This document shows positions 8,880 to 18,445 of a stretch of 64,000 bases of DNA, piece by piece. Made by a program: the position numbers and the translations under genes. The stretch's first letter is position 1. Each line of letters starts with the position of its first letter. Below the pieces are notes generated by a model. The model worked only from the letters and a program-made list of their open reading frames with translations, did not search any database and was not told where the DNA came from. The stretch covers positions 1 to 64,000 of the forward strand of contig JAQVAV010000007.1 in assembly GCA_028690665.1 (NCBI GenBank). The letters run 5' to 3'. The stretch comes from Paludibacter sp. (GTDB lineage: Bacteria; Bacteroidota; Bacteroidia; Bacteroidales; Paludibacteraceae).

Positions 8880-10601
8880 ATGAAAAAATTATTTTTATTG
8901 TTTTTGATAAGTCTGCTCGTATCTAATTTTTTTGCTCAGGATATTCCTCAGCACATTTCATATACAAGAATTTATGATTTTCTGGATGAGTTGGCTGCGG
9001 ATGGTCTGATAGAGCTTAATTCTGCCATAAAACCTTATAGCAGAAGTTTTATTACTCATAAACTTATTGAGTGCCAGCAGCAAAATGATAAACTTTCTAA
9101 ACGTCAACAGGAAGAGATTACCTTCTTTCTGAACGATTACGCTCCTGAAACGGATAAACTCCCGGAAACCCGCTGGAATATCTGGCAAAATGAGCATTCT
9201 AAGGCAGCACTCATTCAACCTGCTTTTCATTATCGCGATTCTCTTTTCAGAGCCCGTATTACTCCCATTTTAGGTATGCAGGTAGTTTACAACTCAAAAG
9301 GAAATATCCTTCAGCGTTGGTATGGTGCCGAATTTCAGGCTATGATAGGTAAACACCTTTCTGTGTTTGGAAGCCTGCGGGATTTATCGAATGTGGGTGA
9401 TTCTTTATCTTATCAGACTTATCTGAATCTTGCTCCGGGTTATCAGTACAAGGAGGCTTCGTATGGCTTTGATTACAGCGATTCCCGGGGAGGAATAAAG
9501 TATGCGAACGACTGGGGATCAATCGGTCTTGTAAAAGACAATATAGTTTGGGGCGATAACAGTCACGGGGCAAATATTTTATCGGGAAGAGCACCATCGT
9601 TTCCAATGATAACATTGCGTTTAAAACCTGCAAAATGGTTTGAATTAAATTACTTTCATGCCTGGTTGGTGTCGAATGTTGTTGATAGCACTTATTATTA
9701 TGTTGAAGATGGAACCGATAAAGAATATCGTCCGGCAAATAAGTATATGGCTGCTAATATGTTTACATTTACTCCGATTCAGAATTTAAACTTATCGGTA
9801 GGAAATTCTATTATTTATGCGGAAAGAACAATTCAGGTTGCATACCTGATTCCCATAGCTTTTTATAAATCTCTGGATCATACTCTGACAAAAGGACTTC
9901 GGACTGAAAACCAGAATTCCCAGTTGTTTATGAATTTCAGTTCAAGAAATCTGAAACATACTCATTTTTTTACTTCGGTTTTTATTGACGAATTCAGTTT
10001 CTCCCGTTTGTCTCCGGATAACGATGAGGCCAATCCAATTTCATATAAGTTGGGAGCGCAGGTTTACGATTTTCCGGTATCGGGATTGTCGTTTTTTGCA
10101 GAATTTACCCGGACAAATATACTTAATTACAAACATTCGATGCCCGTACTTACTTATCAATCCAACGGTTACAATCTGGGACATTATTTGGGCGATAATG
10201 CACAGGAAATTTATTTTGCATTGCAGTACAAACCTTTGCGTGGAGCTAATCTGAAGTTGTCGTACACCAATGCCAGGCATGGTAACGAATATGAATATCT
10301 TCGTTCTGGAACTTCAAATGGCTTAACCGGAAGTGTTCGGGATATTATCAGTCAACCTTCGCTGGGTGAGATCATTTGGTCTGATAATACTCTGGGATTT
10401 GAAGGAATATACGAAATCATTAATAATGCTTATGCCGTTTTTAAATGTGAGTACAGTGATATTCAGGCTTTTGAGCCGACTAAAGCTGCTGCTTTCGGCG
10501 AAAAGCGCATGACTGCACAAGAAACCCTCGATTATTATACTCCGGATTTTTTACAGGGGCGTAATCTTACGTTTACCGCAGGATTTAGTTTTGGATTTTA
10601 A
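8880..10601 (+). CDS. Wzi-like capsule assembly outer-membrane protein
   Basis: A 573-residue protein with a signal peptide (about 1-19, ending FFAQ), a helical N-terminal part (IYDFLDELAADGLIEL) and a long beta-strand-rich barrel ending in Phe-Gly-Phe, typical of outer-membrane insertion. It resembles the capsule assembly Wzi family, which anchors polysaccharide at the cell surface. It starts 20 bp after the sugar transferase and is followed by coaE after 9 bp, so the three probably form one operon. The family call is by overall pattern. Confidence 0.7.
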   Translation: MKKLFLLFLISLLVSNFFAQDIPQHISYTRIYDFLDELAADGLIELNSAIKPYSRSFITHKLIECQQQNDKLSKRQQEEITFFLNDYAPETDKLPETRWNIWQNEHSKAALIQPAFHYRDSLFRARITPILGMQVVYNSKGNILQRWYGAEFQAMIGKHLSVFGSLRDLSNVGDSLSYQTYLNLAPGYQYKEASYGFDYSDSRGGIKYANDWGSIGLVKDNIVWGDNSHGANILSGRAPSFPMITLRLKPAKWFELNYFHAWLVSNVVDSTYYYVEDGTDKEYRPANKYMAANMFTFTPIQNLNLSVGNSIIYAERTIQVAYLIPIAFYKSLDHTLTKGLRTENQNSQLFMNFSSRNLKHTHFFTSVFIDEFSFSRLSPDNDEANPISYKLGAQVYDFPVSGLSFFAEFTRTNILNYKHSMPVLTYQSNGYNLGHYLGDNAQEIYFALQYKPLRGANLKLSYTNARHGNEYEYLRSGTSNGLTGSVRDIISQPSLGEIIWSDNTLGFEGIYEIINNAYAVFKCEYSDIQAFEPTKAAAFGEKRMTAQETLDYYTPDFLQGRNLTFTAGFSFGF

Positions 10602-10610
10602 AAAACAGTA

Positions 10611-11189
10611 ATGAAAATGATTATTGGAATTACAGGTGGAATAGGTAGTGGAAAATCGACGGTTGCAGAAGTGATAAAGCAGCTGGGCTATCCTGTATAC
10701 AATTCGGATTTGGAAGCGAGAAAATTGCAAAACTCCAATCCCGAGATTATTGAAAGAACAAAGGCATTGTTGGGAAATAACGCCTATAATGAAGATGGAT
10801 TAAACCGGGCTTATATAGCTTCTGTCGTTTTTTCTCAACCGGATAAATTGCAGCAATTGAATGAAATTGTTCATCCTGTTGTAAAAGCGGATTTTATTTC
10901 GTGGGCAAATCAATTTAAAAATCAGAAATTTATTTTTCTTGAATGCGCCATTCTTTTTGAGGGTGGTTTTGATGTGCTTGTAGATAAAATTTTATTGGTG
11001 ACAGCTTCTGAAAATGTTAGAATTGAGCGGGTAATAAAACGGGATAACTTAACGGAAGAGCAGGTCAGGTACAGAATGAAGAATCAAATGCAGGAAGAAA
11101 AACGTAAAAAAATGGCAGACATTGTCCTTTCTACAGACGATGGTATTTCCTGGAAAAAAGAATTGGAATCGGTTTTGAGTAAACTGTGA
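10611..11189 (+). CDS. coaE: Dephospho-CoA kinase
   Basis: A 192-residue P-loop kinase catalysing the last step of coenzyme A synthesis, phosphorylation of the ribose 3'-OH of dephospho-CoA. It has the Walker A motif GGIGSGKST (near residues 9-17), the family motif YNSDLEARKL, the HPVV segment and VIKRDNLTEEQ. Length is normal. It lies 9 bp after the Wzi-like gene and is followed by a strong terminator. Methionine 3 is an equally possible start. Confidence 0.93.
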   Translation: MKMIIGITGGIGSGKSTVAEVIKQLGYPVYNSDLEARKLQNSNPEIIERTKALLGNNAYNEDGLNRAYIASVVFSQPDKLQQLNEIVHPVVKADFISWANQFKNQKFIFLECAILFEGGFDVLVDKILLVTASENVRIERVIKRDNLTEEQVRYRMKNQMQEEKRKKMADIVLSTDDGISWKKELESVLSKL

Positions 11190-11238
11190 ATAAGAATCCC
11201 TACATTATGCGTATATTTTTGAATTATATATAATACAA

Positions 11239-11275
11239 AACGGGTAATAAGCTATTTATAAGTTTATTACCCGTT
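11239..11275 (+). terminator. Bidirectional terminator between coaE and tRNA-Arg
   Basis: Perfect 12-bp arms AACGGGTAATAA (11239-11250) and TTATTACCCGTT (11264-11275) around a 13-nt loop. It lies between two convergent transcription units and can end both. Confidence 0.7.
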
Positions 11276-11283
11276 CTTGTATG

Positions 11284-11357
11284 TGATCCCGGCGCGATTC
11301 GAACGCGCGACCCACAGCTTAGAAGGCTGTTGCTCTATCCAACTGAGCTACGAGACC
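11284..11357 (-). tRNA. tRNA-Arg (anticodon UCU)
   Basis: A 74-nt cloverleaf on the minus strand. The acceptor stem is GGTCTCG/CGGGATC (with G-U pairs) and the discriminator base is A. It has a D-arm (GCTCAGTTGGATAGAGC), the anticodon stem ACAGC/GCTGT with loop CTTCTAA (anticodon TCT), and a T-arm GCGCG-TTCGAAT-CGCGC. CCA is not encoded. It reads AGA/AGG arginine codons. No integration scar is seen beside it. The surrounding 11190-11537 otherwise holds only the terminator and a weak thrA promoter. Confidence 0.96.
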
Positions 11358-11488
11358 ATACCATATTTTTGAATTTTTAAGCCGAAGCTTTCTTCAAAAG
11401 CGCTGCAAAAGTAGCTTATTTTTCGGAATGATGCAATACTATTTTTTGAAAAGGCATCTGTAACACCCGATAATTGGCGAATTTTTGC

Positions 11489-11496
11489 TAATATTG
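11489..11496 (+). promoter_or_regulatory. Weak candidate -7 box of thrA
   Basis: TAATATTG at 11489-11496 has one mismatch to TAnnTTTG, 41 bp before the thrA ATG. No well-spaced TTG lies upstream. Confidence 0.2.
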
Positions 11497-11537
11497 CACT
11501 CCAAAACTAAAAAATAAAATTTAATAAAACATCGCTA

Positions 11538-13973
11538 ATGAAGGTATTGAAATTCGGCGGAACATCCGTAGGTTCTGTCAATGGGATATTAAGTGTAAAA
11601 AGCATAGTGGAGGCACAAAAAGAGCCGGTAATTGTTGTCGTGTCAGCTCTTTCCGGTATAACGGACCAACTTTACAAAGTTGCCCGTATGGCTTCCGAAG
11701 GGAACGAATCATATCTTGATGAATACCGTGCGATGCTTACCCGTCACTCTGAAGTTATTGAAGCAGTGGTGCCCGAAGATAAAATTCTTCAGGTATCCGA
11801 ATCAGTAAAACTGTTATTCAATGATCTTGCTAATATTTTACGGGGTGTGTATCTGATTAAAGATATTTCTCCTAAAATTATTGATAGCATTGTAAGTTAC
11901 GGAGAATCGATTTCGTCTGTAATTGTAGCTAGTGCTATTGATGGAGCTCAACATTTTGAATCGAAGAAATTTATCAAAACAGTCAATCAGTTTGATAAGC
12001 ATGTTGTAGATTTTCCGGTGACAAATAAGTTGATTAAGGAACATTTTAAATCGGAATCCGGGATTTCTGTGTGCGGAGGTTTTATTTCCTCAGACTCCTC
12101 AACCAATTTTGTAACAAATCTTGGTCGTGGCGGGTCCGATTATACGGCTGCTATTATTGCAGCTGCACTCGATGCTTCTATTCTTGAAATTTGGACTGAT
12201 GTTGATGGATTTATGACAGCTGATCCGCGCATTATTTCAAATACTTATGTAATCGAACAAATGAGCTTCAGTGAAGCAATGGAACTTTGTAATTTCGGAG
12301 CAAAAGTTATTTATCCGCCTACTATTTTCCCTGTTTTCCATAAAAATATTCCGGTTGTAATTAAAAATACATTTAATCCGGAAGCTAAAGGCACGTTTAT
12401 TACGCAGAATAAAGTGGGAGAACCTTCTAAAGCGATTAAAGGAATTTCTTCGATAAACGATACTTCGCTGATTACTGTCCAGGGTATGGGCATGGTTGGT
12501 GTGATAGGCGTAAATTACCGCATATTCAGGGTCCTGGCCAAAAATGGAATAAGCGTGTTCCTTGTATCGCAGGCTTCTTCTGAAAATACAACTTCTATCG
12601 GTGTGAGAAATGCCGATAGTGAACTGGCGGTAAAAGTACTTCGTGAGGAATTTGCCGCAGAAATTCAGCAGGGTGAGATTGATAATATCTTTTCCGAAGA
12701 TGATCTGGCAACTGTTGCTATTGTCGGAGATAACATGAAACGTACTCCGGGTATTGCCGGGAAACTTTTTGGTACGCTTGGTAAAAACGGTATCAATGTT
12801 ATAGCCTGTGCGCAGGGAGCTTCGGAAACCAATATATCTTTTGTGACTGATCGAAAGTCGTTGCGTAAAGCTCTGAATGTAATTCACGATTCGTTTTTCC
12901 TCTCCGAATATCAAGTGTTGAATTTATTTGTTGCCGGAGTAGGTACAGTTGGTGGTAACTTATTGGAACAGATTAGAAAACAACAGCCTAAATTGATGGC
13001 TCAAAATGGATTGAAGCTGAATGTTGTGGGAATTGCTTCCAGTAAAAAAATGTTGTTCGACAGAAATGGTTTACAGTTGAGCAATATAAAATCCGATTTA
13101 AATGAAAAAGGCGTTGCTACTACTTCGCTGCAATTTGCTCAGGAGTTTATTAATTCTAATATTTTTAATTCCGTTTTTGTCGATTGTACTGCAAATCATG
13201 ATGTTGCGAATTTATATCAAGGCTTTCTTGAAAATAATATTTCGGTTGTTACGGCTAACAAAATTGCAGCTTCATCGGAATATTACAAGTATGAAATGCT
13301 TAAAGAAACTTCACGTCGTCGGGGTGTTAAATTTTTATTCGAAACGAATGTGGGTGCAGGTTTGCCGATTATTAATACCATGAATAATTTGATTAATAGC
13401 GGGGACTCAATTCTGAAAATGCAGGCAGTTCTTTCGGGAACACTTAATTTTATTTTCAATACGCTGAGTCGGGAAATTCCTTTGAGCAAAGCTATTATGA
13501 TGGCTAAAGATGCCGGCTTTGCCGAACCCGATCCTCGCATTGATTTGAGTGGAAAGGATGTTGTTCGCAAACTTGTCATTCTTGCCAGGGAAGCCGGTTA
13601 TAAAGTAGAGCAGGATGATGTGGTGAAAAATTTATTTATTCCGGATCGTTTCTTTGAAGGAAGTCTTGATGAATTCTGGAAAAATATTCCGGAACTCGAT
13701 GCCGAATTTGAAGCTAAAAGGGCAAAACTTATTGAAGAAGGTAAACGTTGGCGATTTGTAGCCACTATGGAAATGGGACGGTGTAATGTCGGTTTACAGG
13801 AGGTTGACAGCAATCATCCGTTTTACGATCTTCAGGGTAGCAATAATATAATACTTATCACGACCGAACGCTATAATGAATATCCGATGATGATTAAAGG
13901 TTATGGTGCCGGAGCAAGTGTTACCGCTGCGGGAGTTTTTTCTGATATTATCAGCATAGCCAATATCAGGTAA
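11538..13973 (+). CDS. thrA: Bifunctional aspartokinase / homoserine dehydrogenase
   Basis: An 811-residue fusion enzyme of the threonine/methionine branch. The N-terminal aspartokinase (about 1-450) begins KFGGTSVGS and contains two ACT-type regulatory segments (about 310-450, for example LITVQGMGMVGV and VAIVGDNMK). The C-terminal homoserine dehydrogenase (about 460-811) has the NAD(P) fold VAGVGTVGGNLL and the substrate segment VLSGTLNFIFN. Length and order match ThrA. The FKBP-type lipoprotein gene follows after 13 bp. Confidence 0.95.
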   Translation: MKVLKFGGTSVGSVNGILSVKSIVEAQKEPVIVVVSALSGITDQLYKVARMASEGNESYLDEYRAMLTRHSEVIEAVVPEDKILQVSESVKLLFNDLANILRGVYLIKDISPKIIDSIVSYGESISSVIVASAIDGAQHFESKKFIKTVNQFDKHVVDFPVTNKLIKEHFKSESGISVCGGFISSDSSTNFVTNLGRGGSDYTAAIIAAALDASILEIWTDVDGFMTADPRIISNTYVIEQMSFSEAMELCNFGAKVIYPPTIFPVFHKNIPVVIKNTFNPEAKGTFITQNKVGEPSKAIKGISSINDTSLITVQGMGMVGVIGVNYRIFRVLAKNGISVFLVSQASSENTTSIGVRNADSELAVKVLREEFAAEIQQGEIDNIFSEDDLATVAIVGDNMKRTPGIAGKLFGTLGKNGINVIACAQGASETNISFVTDRKSLRKALNVIHDSFFLSEYQVLNLFVAGVGTVGGNLLEQIRKQQPKLMAQNGLKLNVVGIASSKKMLFDRNGLQLSNIKSDLNEKGVATTSLQFAQEFINSNIFNSVFVDCTANHDVANLYQGFLENNISVVTANKIAASSEYYKYEMLKETSRRRGVKFLFETNVGAGLPIINTMNNLINSGDSILKMQAVLSGTLNFIFNTLSREIPLSKAIMMAKDAGFAEPDPRIDLSGKDVVRKLVILAREAGYKVEQDDVVKNLFIPDRFFEGSLDEFWKNIPELDAEFEAKRAKLIEEGKRWRFVATMEMGRCNVGLQEVDSNHPFYDLQGSNNIILITTERYNEYPMMIKGYGAGASVTAAGVFSDIISIANIR

Positions 13974-13986
13974 ATGTAAATTTTCG

Positions 13987-14511
13987 ATGCATAAACAGAT
14001 TCAAATTTTTCTTTTGGTGCTGTCCGGCTTTTTGTTTTTTGCATGTACAAAGCCTGCACCTCAACTTCCGGCTAATAAAAATAACGGATCCAGAGACCTT
14101 GCCGGAGATTTGAGAAAAATGCACGAAGAAATCAGTGAGCATGAAGATAGTTTGTTAGCCGTTTATATTAATAAATCGGATAGTACATTTCAAAAAAGTG
14201 CTTTGGGCTTTTGGTATAAAATAAATAAGAAGACAGCCGGTTCTCTGATTAAGCACAATGATAAATGTAAAATTTCGTATAGCATTTATAGCTTATCCGG
14301 AGAATTTCTCGGGGAGAAATTAGCAATAATACAGATTGGGAAAAAGGAAACCTTGAGAGGAATAGAAGAAGTTTTGAAAAAAATGCGTTCCGGGGAGCAG
14401 GTCTCATTAATATTACCATCAGCACTGGCTTATGGAATGAAAGGTGATGGTGATAAGATCCGGGCATACACATCGCTTAAAATATATTTAGAAGTTGATT
14501 TATTGAATTGA
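13987..14511 (+). CDS. FKBP-type peptidyl-prolyl isomerase lipoprotein
   Basis: A 174-residue secreted lipoprotein. The signal peptide ends in the lipobox LFFAC. The C-terminal half (about 75-174) has FKBP-type features: LRGIEEVLKKMRSGEQVSLILPSALAYG followed by a final beta-strand. It resembles the periplasmic FKBP lipoproteins common in Bacteroidota (GldI-like in gliding species). The N-terminal part is shorter than in full FKBPs and catalytic activity is not certain. It is probably co-transcribed with thrA (13-bp gap). Confidence 0.75.
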   Translation: MHKQIQIFLLVLSGFLFFACTKPAPQLPANKNNGSRDLAGDLRKMHEEISEHEDSLLAVYINKSDSTFQKSALGFWYKINKKTAGSLIKHNDKCKISYSIYSLSGEFLGEKLAIIQIGKKETLRGIEEVLKKMRSGEQVSLILPSALAYGMKGDGDKIRAYTSLKIYLEVDLLN

Positions 14512-14570
14512 AAATACTTGACAGAGGTATAATATTAAGCTGTTATAACTGGTGTTTTATTTAATTAACT

Positions 14571-14600
14571 TTGGTTTTCTGGACAAAAATCGGATATTTG
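14571..14600 (+). promoter_or_regulatory. Promoter of the DUF4827-like gene
   Basis: TTG (14571-14573), 19 bp, then GATATTTG (14593-14600), one mismatch to TAnnTTTG. The predicted start is about 33 nt before the ATG at 14639. Confidence 0.4.
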
Positions 14601-14638
14601 CATTTAATTATAAAGAGTATATTTTTTTTGGTTAAAAT

Positions 14639-15169
14639 ATGAAAATGATTTTTAGGGTGATAGCAGTATTATTGGTCGTAATGTCAATAGCATCGTGTTC
14701 GGATACTGTTACTTATGCCGAACAGCTGAAAGCCGAGAAAGAGCTTATTGCCGACTATATTGCCCGTAATAATATAAAAGTAGTTACAACGGAACCGAAA
14801 GAGTGGGGCGATAATGTGTATTATCTGACAGATTCAGGATTATACTTTCATTTGATTAGTCCGGGAGATTCTGCTTCTCATGACACAATTGCCGAGAATG
14901 ATTTGGTCGTTCCCCGTTTTTATCAGTATACGCTTGATGTTGTTGCAGATACGGTGGCAAATTGGAATACTGTAGATTATCCTTATCCGACTACATTTAA
15001 CTATGGTGATGACACACAGGCTTGTACCGGGTGGCAGGACGCAGTATCGTTGATGATGTATAATGGGGCGCGGGCTAAATTTATTGTAAAGTCCAAACTC
15101 GGATTTGATAAAGATAGTGAATCTGTAATTCCCTATGTGTACGATATGAAAATAAAATTTCAAAGATAA
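14639..15169 (+). CDS. DUF4827-like lipoprotein
   Basis: A 176-residue lipoprotein with a lipobox ending at IASC and a globular region with TEPKEWGDNVYYLTDSGLYF and repeated beta-strand pattern. It resembles the Bacteroidota family DUF4827, often found before glmM as here. Function unknown. Some features recall distant FKBP-like folds, but I cannot confirm this. It has its own promoter and a strong terminator. Confidence 0.65.
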   Translation: MKMIFRVIAVLLVVMSIASCSDTVTYAEQLKAEKELIADYIARNNIKVVTTEPKEWGDNVYYLTDSGLYFHLISPGDSASHDTIAENDLVVPRFYQYTLDVVADTVANWNTVDYPYPTTFNYGDDTQACTGWQDAVSLMMYNGARAKFIVKSKLGFDKDSESVIPYVYDMKIKFQR

Positions 15170-15189
15170 AATTATATGTATGGCTTGTA

Positions 15190-15229
15190 AATAAAAGTAA
15201 ATGTAATTACATTTACTTTTATTTTTTTA
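15190..15229 (+). terminator. Terminator after the DUF4827-like gene
   Basis: A perfect 17-bp inverted repeat with no spacer (15190-15206 / 15207-15223), continuing into a T-run to 15229. An outer CTTGTA/TACAAG pair extends the fold. Confidence 0.75.
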
Positions 15230-15258
15230 TACAAGCAAATCTAAATTTTAAAATCAGA

Positions 15259-16650
15259 ATGACATTAATCAAATCAATTTCAGGTATCAGAGGTACAATA
15301 GGAGGTGGAGTAGGAGATGGTTTAAATCCAGTTGATATTGTACGTTTTACAGCGGCTTACGCAACTCACATCAGAAATAATAAACAAACACAGTCAAACA
15401 AAATAGTGGTTGGCCGTGATGCCCGTATTTCAGGACAAATGGTTAATCAGCTTGTTGTTGGAACTTTGCTGGGAATGGGATTCGATGTTGTAAATATAGG
15501 TCTGGCAACAACTCCGACAACCGAACTGGCTGTAACTTTGGAGTCGGCTGCGGGAGGAATTATTCTTACGGCAAGCCACAATCCGAAGCAATGGAATGCT
15601 CTTAAGCTGTTGAATGAAAAAGGAGAATTCTTGAACGCTGCAGAAGGACAGGAAGTGTTGCAGATTGCCGAAAATGAGGATTTTAATTTTGCCGAAGTCG
15701 ATGAGTTAGGTAAGCTAACCGAGGATTTGTCATACACTCAAAAACATATTGAAAGTGTTTTGGAACTTGATTTGGTTGATGTTGACGCAATCAAATCTGC
15801 CGGATTTACTGTTGCAGTCGATTGTGTAAATTCTGTTGGAGGTATTGCTATTCCGGCTCTATTGGATGCTTTGGGAGTGAAAAAAGTAGAAAAATTGTAT
15901 TGTGAGCCTAACGGGCAATTTCCTCATAATCCGGAACCACTTCCGGAACATTTAACTGAAATTTCTCAACTTATGAAGCGGGTAAAAGTTGATGTCGGTT
16001 TTGTTGTAGATCCTGATGTTGACAGACTTGCTATTATTTCAGAGGATGGAAGTATGTTTGGAGAAGAATATACATTGGTTTCGGTAGCCGATTATATTTT
16101 ACAATATACTCCTGGAAATACGGTTTCGAATCTGAGTTCAACACGTGCATTACGCGATGTAACCCGTAAGTATGGTTGTGAATATACGGCTGCTGCTGTG
16201 GGTGAAGTCAATGTTGTAACAGCCATGAAAGCAACCGGAGCTGTAATTGGTGGAGAGGGAAATGGCGGAGTTATTTATCCGGCCAGTCATTACGGACGGG
16301 ATGCTTTAGTAGGAATTGCTCTTTTTCTGACCATGCTTGCTAAATCGGGCAAAAAGGTGTCGGAATTACGGAAAACCTATCCTCAATATTATATTTCGAA
16401 GAATAAAATTCAGCTTACTCCGGCGATTGATGTAGATCATGTTCTCCGGACGATTAAAGAAAAATACACCGATGATGATGTGAATGACATTGATGGTGTG
16501 AAAATTGACTTCCCGACAGGCTGGATACATTTGCGTAAATCGAATACGGAGCCGATTATCAGAATTTATTCTGAAGCGGCGAGTCTTGCCGAAGCCGATA
16601 AATTTGCACAGGATATAATTTCACAGATAAAAGAAATTGCCGGAATTTAA
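15259..16650 (+). CDS. glmM: Phosphoglucosamine mutase
   Basis: A 463-residue alpha-D-phosphohexomutase converting glucosamine-6-phosphate to glucosamine-1-phosphate for UDP-GlcNAc, peptidoglycan and LPS synthesis. It has the active-site serine loop TASHNPKQWNALK (S106), the metal loop DPDVDRLA, the sugar-binding loop GGEGNGGV and the phosphate-binding RKSNTEPIIRIY. All four family motifs are intact. A related phosphomannomutase activity is an alternative, since the subfamily call rests on overall pattern. Confidence 0.9.
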   Translation: MTLIKSISGIRGTIGGGVGDGLNPVDIVRFTAAYATHIRNNKQTQSNKIVVGRDARISGQMVNQLVVGTLLGMGFDVVNIGLATTPTTELAVTLESAAGGIILTASHNPKQWNALKLLNEKGEFLNAAEGQEVLQIAENEDFNFAEVDELGKLTEDLSYTQKHIESVLELDLVDVDAIKSAGFTVAVDCVNSVGGIAIPALLDALGVKKVEKLYCEPNGQFPHNPEPLPEHLTEISQLMKRVKVDVGFVVDPDVDRLAIISEDGSMFGEEYTLVSVADYILQYTPGNTVSNLSSTRALRDVTRKYGCEYTAAAVGEVNVVTAMKATGAVIGGEGNGGVIYPASHYGRDALVGIALFLTMLAKSGKKVSELRKTYPQYYISKNKIQLTPAIDVDHVLRTIKEKYTDDDVNDIDGVKIDFPTGWIHLRKSNTEPIIRIYSEAASLAEADKFAQDIISQIKEIAGI

Positions 16651-16668
16651 ATGATATATTAAAAGAAG

Positions 16669-16711
16669 TGAGGCCTTCCTGAATATAAATTAGGGAATGG
16701 CCTCATTTTTT
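16669..16711 (+). terminator. Bidirectional terminator between glmM and msrBA
   Basis: Arms TGAGGCC (16669-16675) and GGCCTCA (16699-16705), extended by TTCC/GGAA, followed by T6. It sits between two convergent genes. Confidence 0.7.
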
Positions 16712-17648
16712 ATTTGAAGATTTTCCGGTACACATGACAATAGGGAGTACCGTTTTTCTTTTCGTAATATTCCTGATGATAATCTTCCGCCGGCCAGAAT
16801 ACAGGAGCCTTGCGTAATTGTGTTGCCGGTTTGTATCCCAGATCTTTTAAAATTCCCAGATATTTTTCTGCCATTGCCTTTTGGGCATCATTTGTATAAA
16901 AAACTACCGACTGATATTGCTCTCCGATATCGGGACCCTGTCCTCCAACCTGTTCGAAATCATGAGTTTCGTAATATAGTTTCAACAGATTTTCGAAAGA
17001 AGTTTTTGCCGGATCGAATTCAACTTCACAGGTTTCTATATGTCCGGTCGTTCCTGAACAAACTTCTTTGTAAGAAGGATGTTGGGTGTGTCCACCCATA
17101 TAGCCGACAGTTGTAGACACTACACCTTGGGTTTTCATAAAATGATATTGAGTTCCCCAGAAACAACCTGAGGCGAAATAAGCTGTATCCATTTTTAGTG
17201 TTTTATTTTTAGGAATAAATTTCATAGATATTGAATTTACACAATGACGGACGTTCTTGGGTGTAAAACCTTCGCCTTCGAATACATGACCGAGATGGCC
17301 TCCACAATTTGCACAGACAATTTCCGTACGATGTCCGTCTGCATCTGGAATACGTTTTACTGCTCCGGGAATTTCGTCGTCGAAACTCGGCCATCCGCAA
17401 TGAGATTCAAATTTATCATCTGACCGGTAAAGGGGAGCATTGCACTGGCGGCAGACATAAATTCCGGAATCACTTGTGTCCACATATTCTCCTGTAAAGG
17501 GCCGTTCGGTAGCTTTGTGCAATATAACTGCCTGTTCAAATTCTGTAAGTTTGTTGTATTTCATCTTCTGTTCTGTTTTTTGAGTTTGATTGCAGGCCGA
17601 CTGGGTAATCAATATCAGTAAGCCTGATAAAAAAAGTTTCAGGTTCAT
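16710..17648 (-). CDS. msrBA: Exported MsrB-MsrA methionine sulfoxide reductase fusion
   Basis: A 312-residue bifunctional enzyme repairing both stereoisomers of oxidised methionine. A lipoprotein signal (lipobox ending at C19) places it in the cell envelope. The MsrB domain comes first (about 30-150), with zinc cysteines C66, C69, C112 and C115 and catalytic C136 in RHCVNSISMKF. The MsrA domain follows (about 153-312) with catalytic C162 in GCFWG. The B-then-A order is the reverse of the common MsrA-MsrB fusion. No partner genes are adjacent. Confidence 0.93.
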   Translation of the reverse strand: MNLKLFLSGLLILITQSACNQTQKTEQKMKYNKLTEFEQAVILHKATERPFTGEYVDTSDSGIYVCRQCNAPLYRSDDKFESHCGWPSFDDEIPGAVKRIPDADGHRTEIVCANCGGHLGHVFEGEGFTPKNVRHCVNSISMKFIPKNKTLKMDTAYFASGCFWGTQYHFMKTQGVVSTTVGYMGGHTQHPSYKEVCSGTTGHIETCEVEFDPAKTSFENLLKLYYETHDFEQVGGQGPDIGEQYQSVVFYTNDAQKAMAEKYLGILKDLGYKPATQLRKAPVFWPAEDYHQEYYEKKNGTPYCHVYRKIFK

Positions 17649-17769
17649 AATTTCAAAGTTTGATGGTGATATTATGAAACAAGAAGATGCGGTGTTTAGT
17701 TTATTGGTTCATTCGTTTCGAGATGTTTATAAACATGGAATACATAAACCTTATAAACAATTGAACTGT

Positions 17770-18240
17770 TTACCGAATTCTGTTCAATGATTTTATCAAT
17801 GCTTCATCTTTGCCAATACCACGGATAGCAAGAATGTCGAGAATAATACAAACTAAAGGAAATATTACCGGATATGAAAGATGCCAGTCTGCATGATATT
17901 TTGCACTGGCCAGCCATAAATGTAAAAATAACATACCATAATAACCGGCCATAATAACCATATTGAAAACGCAGAGTCTTATCTGAAGTATCCGTTTTTT
18001 AAACATAAAAACAGTAACTAATGCTACAATCGGAATAATGGCTGAAATCGTGGTTAAAGCCCATAAACTTTCAACTACTACATTTCCTGTACTTTTTACC
18101 TGGGATATGCCTTTAAAATCGAGAATGTATGCTGTTCCAGCTCCTACAGAACTTACCATTTCGGCTACCGGAGCAAATAAAGTTACGGATGAAAGAATAA
18201 CAATTAATAGCAAATAAAGAGATTGAATACGCTGTATCAT
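17770..18240 (-). CDS. DUF4293-like membrane protein
   Basis: A 156-residue protein with four predicted membrane helices (about 5-25, 50-70, 78-98 and 105-140). The N-terminus MIQRIQSLYLLLIVILS is typical of the Bacteroidota family DUF4293. Function unknown. I chose the ATG at 18240. A longer frame starting at 18267 adds a lysine-rich stretch not seen in the family. A candidate -7 box lies upstream at 18278-18285. Confidence 0.75.
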   Translation of the reverse strand: MIQRIQSLYLLLIVILSSVTLFAPVAEMVSSVGAGTAYILDFKGISQVKSTGNVVVESLWALTTISAIIPIVALVTVFMFKKRILQIRLCVFNMVIMAGYYGMLFLHLWLASAKYHADWHLSYPVIFPLVCIILDILAIRGIGKDEALIKSLNRIR

Positions 18241-18277
18241 TTTTTTGATTTTTTTATTGTATAACACATAACAGATA

Positions 18278-18285
18278 CAAAGATA
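18278..18285 (-). promoter_or_regulatory. Candidate -7 box of the DUF4293-like gene
   Basis: The minus strand reads TATCTTTG (18285-18278), an exact TAnnTTTG match 38 bp upstream of the chosen start. No clear -33 TTG. Confidence 0.35.
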
Positions 18286-18397
18286 AAAGTTTTATTGGCT
18301 TTGTGGAAATAGATAGAGAAACTTACCTGTAAATCAGAATCTGTAATTGGGTTGAATGAAAAAATAGGTCAATGCTGCTTTGTAATAAAAATAAAAG

Positions 18398-18431
18398 CAC
18401 AAAGCATCTGAGTTTTTTCAGATGCTTTGTG
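18398..18431 (-). terminator. Terminator of the phosphate transporter gene
   Basis: Perfect 14-bp arms (18398-18411 and 18418-18431) with a 6-nt loop. On the minus strand it is followed by TTTTATTTTTATT. It is the native terminator of the interrupted PiT gene. Confidence 0.8.
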
Positions 18432-18445
18432 TCTTCGTTTTTATG

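Noticed and set aside
11284-11357. tRNA-Arg as the prophage attachment site
   Set aside because: The prophage ends lie in the PiT gene, are of Mu type and need no tRNA site; no duplicated tRNA fragment is seen.
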